Assembly: GCA_002309345.1 (NCBI GenBank)
Contig: DBWZ01000002.1
Span: 98,237-162,236, forward strand
Reading direction: 5' to 3'
Source: Pseudobutyrivibrio sp. UBA1225
GTDB taxonomy: Bacteria > Bacillota > Clostridia > Lachnospirales > Lachnospiraceae
DNA: 64,000 nt
Part shown: in pieces, positions 51,186-58,118 of the stretch
How positions within the stretch are numbered: the stretch's first letter is position 1
Layout of the letters: the number at the start of each line of letters is the position of its first letter
The notes under the pieces: model-generated
What the model saw: only the letters and a program-made list of their open reading frames with translations
Database searches by the model: none
What the model was told of the DNA's origin: nothing
Position numbers and translations under genes: made by a program

Positions 51186-52256
51186 ATGAAAAAGATAGCA
51201 AAAACTTTCATACTTTTATTAATAGTAGCGATTGCTGGAGTTGGAGTATGGTTTGCAACTCCACGTATATACGAATTAGTTCATAAGGACAATTCGGGGA
51301 AAACTTCATTTTTCAAACCAAAGCAAGATGGACCAACATCTATTTCCCAAAAGGATCCAATTTGGGATAAGAATGTTAAAAAGGATACAACTATTGATAT
51401 AAAATGCCCTGATTGCGAAGGCAACTATTCGATATTCATCCCAAAGGATAAGGAAAAGGATATTGAGCTACAGCATGATGGTAAGACTGCCGGTGTTCTC
51501 TTTGAAGGTGAGTACAGACCGGATTCAATAACTGGTATAAAATTGACCGATGTAAACTTCGATGGAAACTCAGACATACTCATGTCTGTCACCATATTTG
51601 GAGAGGAGAGAGCGCTGTTGTCTCTTTGCTATGATGGTGAATTGAGCGCAGATAACAGTTGTTTTTACAGCAAAGAATTATCATCAAAAGACAATTTAAA
51701 AACTAGCTTCACAGTAGATGAGATGGCAAAGAAGCTTACTGGTGGTCGTGAAAACGGTGATTTCAAATCCTACAAGGATGGTTATGAAGCGGTTGTCGAC
51801 TACTACGAATTTTTGAATAAAGATTCTAGCGAGGATGATTGGCTTCACTATGATTTGATTTATTTTGATGACGATAAGATTCCAGAATTGGGAGTTCAAT
51901 ACATAGGCGGATACTATCTATACTCATTTAAGGATGGTTCTATTCAGGCTCTCATGCACGATAGCAGTTTTGGTGATTATAAATCTTTTGGATACGCTCC
52001 AAAAGAAAACAGTCTTCGTATACACGATATTGATGAGCAAACAAATGAGTACATTTTCAAATCAGTGAACGATGGCTCCATGCAGATGATGTATGGAAGA
52101 GATTTTAAAGACAAATCCGACTGTGAAAACTTCTCTGATGAAAAGCTTTCGGACAAGGAACTGAAAAGCAAGGTAAAGGAATTGTCTGATTTGGAATACG
52201 AGGATCTAGAAGGCGAATACGTTGCTTCCCAGATAAAAAAGAAGCTTGGGATATAA
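51186..52256 (+). CDS. Membrane-anchored mosaic surface protein 3
   Basis: 356 residues, shortest of the group, with AAGGAGC before the ATG. N-terminal membrane helix (about 7-27), then Asp-Gly-Asn-Ser-Asp-Ile-Leu and Tyr-Phe-Asp-Asp-Asp-Lys-Ile-Pro-Glu-Leu loops of the same calcium-loop-like type, and a Lys/Glu-rich C-terminus (Leu-Ser-Asp-Leu-Glu-Tyr-Glu-Asp). It lacks the long C-terminal domain of proteins 1 and 2 but shares the Pro-Glu-Leu module with proteins 1 and 4. Function unknown. Confidence 0.62.
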   Translation: MKKIAKTFILLLIVAIAGVGVWFATPRIYELVHKDNSGKTSFFKPKQDGPTSISQKDPIWDKNVKKDTTIDIKCPDCEGNYSIFIPKDKEKDIELQHDGKTAGVLFEGEYRPDSITGIKLTDVNFDGNSDILMSVTIFGEERALLSLCYDGELSADNSCFYSKELSSKDNLKTSFTVDEMAKKLTGGRENGDFKSYKDGYEAVVDYYEFLNKDSSEDDWLHYDLIYFDDDKIPELGVQYIGGYYLYSFKDGSIQALMHDSSFGDYKSFGYAPKENSLRIHDIDEQTNEYIFKSVNDGSMQMMYGRDFKDKSDCENFSDEKLSDKELKSKVKELSDLEYEDLEGEYVASQIKKKLGI

Positions 52257-52291
52257 AATAGATGGAGACGTCAATGGAGGAGACATAATAA

Positions 52292-54064
52292 ATGAGTAAA
52301 ACAAAAAAAAGAATTATTTTCATAATTGTTAGTGTAATAGTTGGCGTTGGAATCTATTTTGCATACCGCTACAACTACATTCCACATAGAAAATTCGATG
52401 CAGATAAATTTAATATTTCTACCATCAAAAGTCATACCGATGCCGACACAGATGGTATTGACGACTACACCGATATCTTAAAGTCAGCAAAAAAATACGT
52501 GGCAACCAAGCCAAAATACAAGAGCAAATATTATTCCGATACGGGCTACTCATATGATGAGTATGGTGTGTGCACAGATGTAGTTGCCACAGCCCTTAAG
52601 AACTCTGGCTACGATTTGATGGAGCTAGTTAACGCTGATGTGGAGGCAAATCCTAAAGACTATGACATTGATGAGCCAGATAAATATATAGATTTTAGAC
52701 GAGTTAAAAATCTCAAGGTTTATTTTAAGCATACAGCTACAGAGTTAACCAAAGATATAAATGATTATAAAAGCTGGCAGCCTGGAGACATAGTTATTTG
52801 GGAAAAGCATATTGGTGTGATTTCTGATTCAAGAAATAGCAAGGGTCAGCCATTTGTAATTCATAATGCAAATCCAATTCAGGCTTCCTACGAGGAGGAT
52901 ATTCTATCAACCTACGGCAAGATTGTAGGGCATTACAGAATCACCGATGAGTTTTTATGGAACATAGAGGATAAAAAAGATTATAAAACCAAACTTAACA
53001 TTCCAGAGATGGGTGGCGAGGTGGAATTAGTTATTCCTAGCAATCCTGAGGAGCATAATTGGAACTTCTATTTAAAAAAAGATAAGGATAACCTTGGTAA
53101 AGGCAAAACAATTAAACTTCCTAAAGAGGATGATATTTTTGTAGATAAATATATGTCTCCAAATGATTTTGGAGAATATGACTATTTATGCGATACAAAT
53201 TTGGGAATTGCAAAGGTAGGAGACAATAAGAACTTCTACAGCCTAACACAAGAATTTTTTGTTTATGAAACACCAAAAGCGATTTCTGAAATAGAAGTTT
53301 GTGATTTCAATTACGACAATATTACAGATATAGTTATACTAGGAGCAGATGAGAACGACCAAAAACGCCTGTGGTATTTCGCTGGGTATATATACGATGA
53401 CTTTGGACAGGGGAATGAAGCGGAATACATGAAAGATGCTTTAGCTGTACATAATTTGTATGGTGTAGAAGCTTTGACAGATCACGAGGCAGAAGAGAAC
53501 GATATTGATTTTTATAACTACGAAGCAATCGAGGATATCCGTAAGGAAGAGAATAATAATCAAAATGACTTGAAGGAAAAGATGCTTCAGGCGTATTTGC
53601 GTTTAGTAAATAGATTAGATAGTGTCCATAGTGAATATGCATTGATTGACTTTGATGGTGATGAATATCCAGAGCTTTTTGTAGATGATTTTTATGAGTG
53701 TATTGCCATATATACTTATGGTTCGGGAAGGCTCGAACAAATCTATTATGGTTTCTTTGGTGATGACTATAGAGATTCGAACGGCCACTTGAAAGGTCTA
53801 GAATATTCTCCTGGAAACAACAGTATCAAAGATAACGTAAATACGAACAAAAGCTTTTATTGTTTGGTCCCAGAATATGGAGAAGTATCCAACTTTTTTA
53901 TCCATACTGACGGTCTATACCATAGCAATACGCAATTAATCGATGATGAATCAGTAATAAAAGATGTAGTTGAAAAATGTGATACCTATGACTATGAGAG
54001 CTTAAAGATTGACCAACCTAATTATGAGATGAGAAAAGAACTTGAACGAGCGTTAAAAGATTAA
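52292..54064 (+). CDS. DUF1287 cysteine-peptidase-like domain fused to mosaic surface modules
   Basis: 590 residues. N-terminal membrane helix (about 6-24). Residues about 50-225 form a DUF1287 domain: Gly-Val-Cys-Thr-Asp-Val-Val (likely catalytic Cys), Arg-Arg-Val-Lys-Asn-Leu, Gln-Pro-Gly-Asp-Ile-Val-Ile-Trp, His-Ile-Gly-Val-Ile-Ser-Asp, His-Asn-Ala-Asn and Gly-His-Tyr-Arg. The usual His before Arg-Arg-Val is Phe here. DUF1287 is NlpC/P60-CHAP-like, so a wall-cutting or amidase role on the surface is likely. The rest repeats the Ile-Pro-Glu-Met and Phe-Asp-Gly-Asp-Glu-Tyr-Pro-Glu-Leu modules of the three upstream proteins. Last gene of the operon. Confidence 0.75.
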   Translation: MSKTKKRIIFIIVSVIVGVGIYFAYRYNYIPHRKFDADKFNISTIKSHTDADTDGIDDYTDILKSAKKYVATKPKYKSKYYSDTGYSYDEYGVCTDVVATALKNSGYDLMELVNADVEANPKDYDIDEPDKYIDFRRVKNLKVYFKHTATELTKDINDYKSWQPGDIVIWEKHIGVISDSRNSKGQPFVIHNANPIQASYEEDILSTYGKIVGHYRITDEFLWNIEDKKDYKTKLNIPEMGGEVELVIPSNPEEHNWNFYLKKDKDNLGKGKTIKLPKEDDIFVDKYMSPNDFGEYDYLCDTNLGIAKVGDNKNFYSLTQEFFVYETPKAISEIEVCDFNYDNITDIVILGADENDQKRLWYFAGYIYDDFGQGNEAEYMKDALAVHNLYGVEALTDHEAEENDIDFYNYEAIEDIRKEENNNQNDLKEKMLQAYLRLVNRLDSVHSEYALIDFDGDEYPELFVDDFYECIAIYTYGSGRLEQIYYGFFGDDYRDSNGHLKGLEYSPGNNSIKDNVNTNKSFYCLVPEYGEVSNFFIHTDGLYHSNTQLIDDESVIKDVVEKCDTYDYESLKIDQPNYEMRKELERALKD

Positions 54065-54081
54065 ATAATATTGTATATTTT

Positions 54082-54185
54082 TATACCCTTAAAGGTATAA
54101 AAATACGCCGACAAACGCAAAATGCACCCGATAGGGTACAAAATATAAAACCAACCTTGAAAATATACCCGATAAGGTATATATT
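54082..54185. promoter_or_regulatory. Three operators at 41-bp spacing and promoter of the HipBST-like operon
   Basis: O1 TATACCCTTAAAGGTATA (54082-54099), O2 TGCACCCGATAGGGTACA (54123-54140), O3 TATACCCGATAAGGTATA (54164-54181). Starts are 41 bp apart each time, about four helical turns. Promoter TTGAAA (54157-54162), 17 bp, TATATT (54180-54185): O3 fills its spacer. Likely HipB sites for cooperative autorepression. Confidence 0.85.
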
Positions 54186-54191
54186 TAGATT

Positions 54192-54407
54192 ATGAATAAT
54201 ATTGGTGAGTATGTAAAAAGAGAACGAAAAAAAGCTGGCCTAACTCAAGAAGAGTTTGCATTACGATCTGGTCTTGGTCTTAGATTCGTTAGAGAACTAG
54301 AGCAGGGCAAGGAGACAGTGCGCCTTGACAAGGTAAATCAGGCATTAGGCATGTTTGGAATGCGGGCAGTCCCAGGTGAGATTGATAGGAGTAATCTAAA
54401 TGGCTAG
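54192..54407 (+). CDS. hipB: HipB-like HTH antitoxin/regulator
   Basis: 71 residues, almost entirely a helix-turn-helix of HTH_3 type (Leu-Thr-Gln-Glu-Glu-Phe-Ala, then Gly-Leu-Arg-Phe-Val-Arg-Glu-Leu-Glu-Gln-Gly-Lys). It ends with the HipB-like Gly-Met-Arg-Ala-Val-Pro tail. It should bind the three TATACC-type operators upstream. The ATG begins only six bases after the -10 element and no ribosome binding site is present, so the mRNA is probably leaderless. It overlaps the next gene by 8 bp. Confidence 0.87.
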   Translation: MNNIGEYVKRERKKAGLTQEEFALRSGLGLRFVRELEQGKETVRLDKVNQALGMFGMRAVPGEIDRSNLNG

Positions 54408-54720
54408 AGCAGGTAAAGTTTATGTACAAAACAAATATGCAGGAAGAATATATGAATCTGACGAAGGCTATGTTTTTGAATATGATTCAAGCTATATAGC
54501 AGATTCATCTGCTGTTGCCGTTAGTTTGACCTTGCCTTTAGAGAATCAGATTTACAAATCAAACAGTCTTTTTCCTTTTTTTGATGGATTGATTCCAGAG
54601 GGATGGCTACTTGGAGTTGTAGAACGAAACTGGAAAATAGATGGGAAGGACAGGTTTGGATTGTTATTAGCTTCATGCAGAGATTGTATTGGAGATGTAT
54701 ATATAGAGGCAGAGATCTAA
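54400..54720 (+). CDS. hipS: HipS-like protein (HipA N-terminal subdomain)
   Basis: 106 residues equal to the N-subdomain 1 of HipA (Couple_hipA type): Val-Tyr-Val-Gln-Asn-Lys-Tyr-Ala-Gly near the start, Ala-Val-Ala-Val-Ser-Leu-Thr-Leu-Pro-Leu and Phe-Phe-Asp-Gly-Leu-Ile-Pro-Glu-Gly. In tripartite HipBST systems this separate piece (HipS) is the antitoxin that inhibits HipT. The overlap with hipB and one-base gap to hipT show a single operon. The remaining alternative is a HipA gene split by mutation, but both borders have normal start/stop signals. Confidence 0.83.
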   Translation: MARAGKVYVQNKYAGRIYESDEGYVFEYDSSYIADSSAVAVSLTLPLENQIYKSNSLFPFFDGLIPEGWLLGVVERNWKIDGKDRFGLLLASCRDCIGDVYIEAEI

Positions 54721-54721
54721 T

Positions 54722-55666
54722 ATGAGATGTTTGTGTTGCAATAAAGAAATTTTAAATCCAACTGAATATGAGCAAGGTGTTGGATGGCATTCAAAATGCA
54801 TAAAGCACTTTTTTTGCTTTGAAGAGATTCCTGAAATCAATATTTCTAATGATATGCTAGAGGCATTGGCTAACAATACGGTTAGTAAAGGGTTGACGGT
54901 TCCTGGAGTTCAAAAAAAGCTTTCATTACATTTAGATTCAAAGGATAAAAAGGCGAGATTTACAGTTGTTGATTATCCGACGGGGTATATTCTAAAACCT
55001 CAGTCGGATGATTTTAGAGCCTTACCAGAGGCTGAGTTTTTATCTATGAAACTAGCGGAGATGGTGGGCATAAAGACCGTTCCGAATGGTTTAATTAAGG
55101 TTAATCAGCAGTATGCGTATATTACAAAACGCATTGATAGAGACAAGTCAAAGATATTTGCGATGGAAGATTTTTGTCAGCTATCAAATCGAAGTACTGC
55201 TGATAAATATAAGGGCTCTTATGAAGGCTGCGGTCGAGTAATTAATAGCTATTCCAAAAATGTTGGTATAGATAAAACAGAATTATTTTATCGTTTGATT
55301 TTTTGCTTTCTCACAGGAAATTCAGATATGCATCTTAAGAACTTCTCTCTGATAGAGAGCGCTCCGGCTAGCAGACAATATGGTCTTTCAGCTGCATATG
55401 ACATGCTTCCAGTTAATGTTATTATGCCGCAGGACAAAGAGCAGATGGCACTTACGGTAAATGGGAAGAAACGAAATATCAGGAAGAAGGATTTTTTGAT
55501 TTTGGCCGAGAATTTAGAAATGAATAAGAATGTGGCTGAAAAAATGATTGTTAGACTTTGTCGATATAAAGAAAAGTTTATAGAAGAAATAGAAAAATCT
55601 TACATCCCAAAAGATATGAAAGAAAGCTTTGTTACCCTAGTAGAAGATAGGATAAAGATTTTTTAA
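54722..55666 (+). CDS. hipT: HipT-like Ser/Thr kinase toxin (HipA C-terminal)
   Basis: 314 residues. Cys-rich N-terminus (Cys-Leu-Cys-Cys, then Trp-His-Ser-Lys-Cys), possibly zinc-binding, followed by the HipA core: Gly-Val-Gln-Lys-Lys-Leu-Ser-Leu, Tyr-Ile-Leu-Lys-Pro-Gln, Thr-Lys-Arg-Ile-Asp-Arg, Gly-Asn-Ser-Asp-Met-His-Leu-Lys-Asn-Phe (catalytic Asp) and Ala-Ala-Tyr-Asp-Met-Leu (metal Asp). HipT of E. coli phosphorylates tryptophanyl-tRNA synthetase; HipA glutamyl-tRNA synthetase. The target here is unknown. A bidirectional terminator follows. Confidence 0.87.
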   Translation: MRCLCCNKEILNPTEYEQGVGWHSKCIKHFFCFEEIPEINISNDMLEALANNTVSKGLTVPGVQKKLSLHLDSKDKKARFTVVDYPTGYILKPQSDDFRALPEAEFLSMKLAEMVGIKTVPNGLIKVNQQYAYITKRIDRDKSKIFAMEDFCQLSNRSTADKYKGSYEGCGRVINSYSKNVGIDKTELFYRLIFCFLTGNSDMHLKNFSLIESAPASRQYGLSAAYDMLPVNVIMPQDKEQMALTVNGKKRNIRKKDFLILAENLEMNKNVAEKMIVRLCRYKEKFIEEIEKSYIPKDMKESFVTLVEDRIKIF

Positions 55667-55696
55667 GTCATGTGGGAGACATAATAAATAGCAATG

Positions 55697-55733
55697 AAAA
55701 GCAGACGAAGCGAAGTGGGCTTTGTCTGCTTTT
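55697..55733. terminator. Bidirectional terminator between convergent genes
   Basis: AAAAGCAGAC (55697-55706) pairs with GTCTGCTTTT (55724-55733) with further GAAGC/GCTTT pairing inside. A tract on the left and T tract on the right suit both hipT and the minus-strand gene. Confidence 0.75.
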
Positions 55734-55745
55734 AAAATTGTTATT

Positions 55746-56588
55746 TTACATTATGATGCAGCATTTGCATTTTGATGTTTTTTCCGGTTTAGGATTTGTG
55801 ATTGTACTACTGTTTCCCGGACTAGTAGTATTTGCATATTGAGTGTCCTTTCGGGATGTAAATCCTCCCCCCAGAATACCGTCAAGTACAGATTCTTTAG
55901 TTGAAGTTGATGCTTTAGTTTCTTTTGGTTTAGTAGTAGTTTCTTTTGGTTTAGTAGTAGTTTCTTCTGGTTTAGTAGTAGTTGCTTCAGATTCATTTGT
56001 TTTTGTATTAGTTGTTTCGGCGACAGCTTGATATTGCTCAATAATCATATCTATTTCAAAAATCCTTTTAAGTTCCTTAGAGAATCCTAGCTTATCCCAG
56101 TTTTTTATTCCCTTTAAATGCCCATATGTGATTTTCTCAGGTGCCCACAGGTTTCTTATTAGCTTATCACGTTCTGAAATAAGCGCATCTATGTTATACG
56201 TAACGGCAGGTTCTTGTGGAGCTGGAGTATTATTTGTATTTTGAACAACCTTAGTATCTTTAGAAGTAGTTGATGTACTTGGCGTATCATGGGTTTGTTG
56301 GCCAAGGGCGGGAGTTTCCTGAGTACCTTCTGGAGCTTTACCCTTATTATTTCGGTTGTTAGTAGAGGTACTTATTCCAAGGTCTGGATTATTCGCATTC
56401 TTGAAGTCTGTGCCAAATAATAATTGTTCCACAACACCGGGCGCAAAACGTGGCTTCGGGTGTAGCTCGCCTTGGCAACCATCAATTTGTTTCCAAAAAT
56501 TATTGTTGGAATCAATATTTAAATCACGTGCGGCGGTAGTACTGATGTTGTCTGGTGACAAGTTAATTTGCCTTTCGTTATTAATCAT
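55746..56588 (-). CDS. Thr/Pro-rich protein with CaaX-like C-terminus, candidate regulon member
   Basis: 280 residues. No signal peptide. Low-complexity Ser/Thr/Asn/Pro stretches flank a short helical core (about 135-190). Tandem Lys-Pro-Lys-Glu-Thr-Thr-Thr units, encoded by 21-bp repeats, lie at about 205-230. The end is Lys-Cys-Lys-Cys-Cys-Ile-Ile-Met: Cys-Ile-Ile-Met fits the eukaryotic CaaX prenylation box, preceded by further Cys and Lys as in Ras-type membrane anchors. AGGAGGAT lies five bases before the ATG. The shared motif is at 56631-56666. A host-directed effector is a hypothesis; no secretion signal is recognised. Confidence 0.6.
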   Translation of the reverse strand: MINNERQINLSPDNISTTAARDLNIDSNNNFWKQIDGCQGELHPKPRFAPGVVEQLLFGTDFKNANNPDLGISTSTNNRNNKGKAPEGTQETPALGQQTHDTPSTSTTSKDTKVVQNTNNTPAPQEPAVTYNIDALISERDKLIRNLWAPEKITYGHLKGIKNWDKLGFSKELKRIFEIDMIIEQYQAVAETTNTKTNESEATTTKPEETTTKPKETTTKPKETKASTSTKESVLDGILGGGFTSRKDTQYANTTSPGNSSTITNPKPEKTSKCKCCIIM

Positions 56589-56630
56589 TTTTATCCTCCT
56601 ATTTTAAAAATTCATGGTTCGTTACATATA

Positions 56631-56666
56631 CATATTCAATAAAAAAATCTATTTTTTTCCAAAAAC
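56631..56666 (-). promoter_or_regulatory. Shared upstream motif, site 3
   Basis: On the minus strand: GTTTTTGGAAAAAAATAGA, TTTTTT, TATTGAATATG. The spacing equals site 4. TTGA lies 48 bases before the ATG at 56588. Confidence 0.65.
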
Positions 56667-56687
56667 ACAATAAAAAAATAGCAAAAG

Positions 56688-56738
56688 TTGAAATTATACT
56701 TCCAGAGAAGTATAATATATGTACTTCTAGAGAAGTAC
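56688..56738 (+). promoter_or_regulatory. Promoter and two operators of DUF3990 module 2
   Basis: TTGAAA (56688-56693), 17 bp, TATAAT (56711-56716). O1 ATTATACTTC/GAAGTATAAT (56693-56716) covers spacer and -10; O2 GTACTTC-TAGA-GAAGTAC (56721-56738) covers the transcription start. Consensus TACTTC-YAGA-GAAGTA. Autoregulation inferred. Confidence 0.8.
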
Positions 56739-56748
56739 AGGAGGCGCT

Positions 56749-57423
56749 ATGGCTAAAGTAATTTTATATCATGGTTCTGATAAAATAATAGAAACACCAA
56801 AGCTTAATGGTGGTAAATCGAATAACGATTATGGTCGAGGGTTTTACTGCACAGAGCACATAGAATTGGCAAAAGAATGGGCAGTAGAGGAGTATAGAAA
56901 TGGATATGTTAATAAGTATGAAATAGATTTGGAAAATCTAAAGGTACTCAATCTTAATGACAAAAAGTATACAATTCTCCATTGGCTTACTATTTTGCTA
57001 GAGCATCGTACTTTTAGAATGAATGGCCCTGTTTCCCAGGACGGGTTGAATTATCTTAAAGAAAACTATCATATAGATATATCCAAATATGATGTAATTA
57101 TTGGATATAGAGCTGATGATTCATACTTTTCGTTTGCGAGAGGATTTATTTCTAATTCAATTAGCGTATCTCAACTAGAGAAAGCGATGTATTTAGGAGA
57201 GTTGGGTGAACAATTATTTATACAGAGTGCCAAGGCCTTTTCGAGGCTTCAATTTAAAGAAGCAATATTTGTGGATTCGGCAGAATACTTTTCGCAAAAA
57301 GAATTCCGGGATAAAAAAGCGCGAGAAGATTTCAATAAAATGGCAAACATAATAGATAAGAACGGTGTATATATACTTGACTTGATTAGAAAGGAGAGTT
57401 CAGATAATGGCACATTCGTATGA
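56749..57423 (+). CDS. DUF3990 protein, ADP-ribosyltransferase-like toxin candidate
   Basis: 224 residues. DUF3990 marks start at once: Leu-Tyr-His-Gly-Ser-Asp (residues 6-11) and Asn-Asp-Tyr-Gly-Arg-Gly-Phe-Tyr-Cys-Thr, then Val-Ile-Ile-Gly-Tyr-Arg-Ala-Asp-Asp-Ser-Tyr-Phe. It lacks the N-terminal HTH of the related protein at 41988. It follows ACAGGAGGCG and two operators. Its end overlaps the next gene by 17 bp. Together they look like an autoregulated toxin-antitoxin pair; enzymatic ADP-ribosylation is inferred from fold family. Confidence 0.78.
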   Translation: MAKVILYHGSDKIIETPKLNGGKSNNDYGRGFYCTEHIELAKEWAVEEYRNGYVNKYEIDLENLKVLNLNDKKYTILHWLTILLEHRTFRMNGPVSQDGLNYLKENYHIDISKYDVIIGYRADDSYFSFARGFISNSISVSQLEKAMYLGELGEQLFIQSAKAFSRLQFKEAIFVDSAEYFSQKEFRDKKAREDFNKMANIIDKNGVYILDLIRKESSDNGTFV

Positions 57424-58048
57424 TCAAATTTATTTAGATGATGCTATGCATAATTTGGCAGAGGCTCTTGAAGTGGCTTCATATTTTTACAAATTTAAAC
57501 TAGATTTTTTTATGCATATGTTTATAACATCTGGAGTAGCTAGACAGTTTGAAGCAGGCAACCCTAAATATATAGCAGGCAAATCAGGCATCGAGTTGGT
57601 AGAGGAAACTGTAATCAGAACTTATGGACCTTCTAAACTAATTGAGTGTGCTTCTTATTACATGGATCCTACCGAAGAATATTGGACGGGCTGGGTATTG
57701 GCTTATTTTCAGTGGTACTCGGGCAAATCTTTCAGAGAAATTCAAAATATCATTACAATAGAAGATTTGAAAAACAAATATCATCCCTATCACGAAATGG
57801 ATGAGGACAAAATTGTAGAATACATATACGACAGAGCAAAAAATATTCAGGCTGCCAAACGCTTGCAGGCATACCGCAAGAAGCTTGGACTATCCCAAAG
57901 TGAATTGTCTAAGGCTGCAGGGGTTAATTTACGTACGCTTCAACAGTATGAAAGTGGAGCCAAAGATATTAGCAAAGCATCGGCAGCGACCGTGGTTTCC
58001 CTTGGAACAGTATTGAAATGTCCAGTGGAAGATTTGATTTTGTTATAA
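57407..58048 (+). CDS. Partner of DUF3990 module 2 with C-terminal HTH
   Basis: 213 residues. Residues 1-145 are the likely neutralising domain, related to the 42858 protein. Residues 148-213 are an XRE helix-turn-helix (Leu-Gly-Leu-Ser-Gln-Ser-Glu-Leu-Ser-Lys-Ala-Ala-Gly-Val, Arg-Thr-Leu-Gln-Gln-Tyr-Glu) that would bind the TACTTC operators. Here the DNA-binding domain is on the antitoxin side, unlike in module 1. The start is an ATG inside the toxin gene behind AAAGGAG. Confidence 0.75.
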   Translation: MAHSYDQIYLDDAMHNLAEALEVASYFYKFKLDFFMHMFITSGVARQFEAGNPKYIAGKSGIELVEETVIRTYGPSKLIECASYYMDPTEEYWTGWVLAYFQWYSGKSFREIQNIITIEDLKNKYHPYHEMDEDKIVEYIYDRAKNIQAAKRLQAYRKKLGLSQSELSKAAGVNLRTLQQYESGAKDISKASAATVVSLGTVLKCPVEDLILL

Positions 58049-58118
58049 AAATATTTGATAAAAATCTTTAATGTGTTAAAGTATATGCAGTATGTTTTGA
58101 GAATTGGAGGAAATGAGT

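Noticed and set aside
54400..55666. hipA gene split by a frameshift
   Set aside because: Both genes have their own start and stop with normal overlap/spacing, and sizes match known HipS and HipT.
58050..58118. SAM or T-box riboswitch before metY
   Set aside because: The leader is only about 70 bases long with no conserved riboswitch or T-box sequence.
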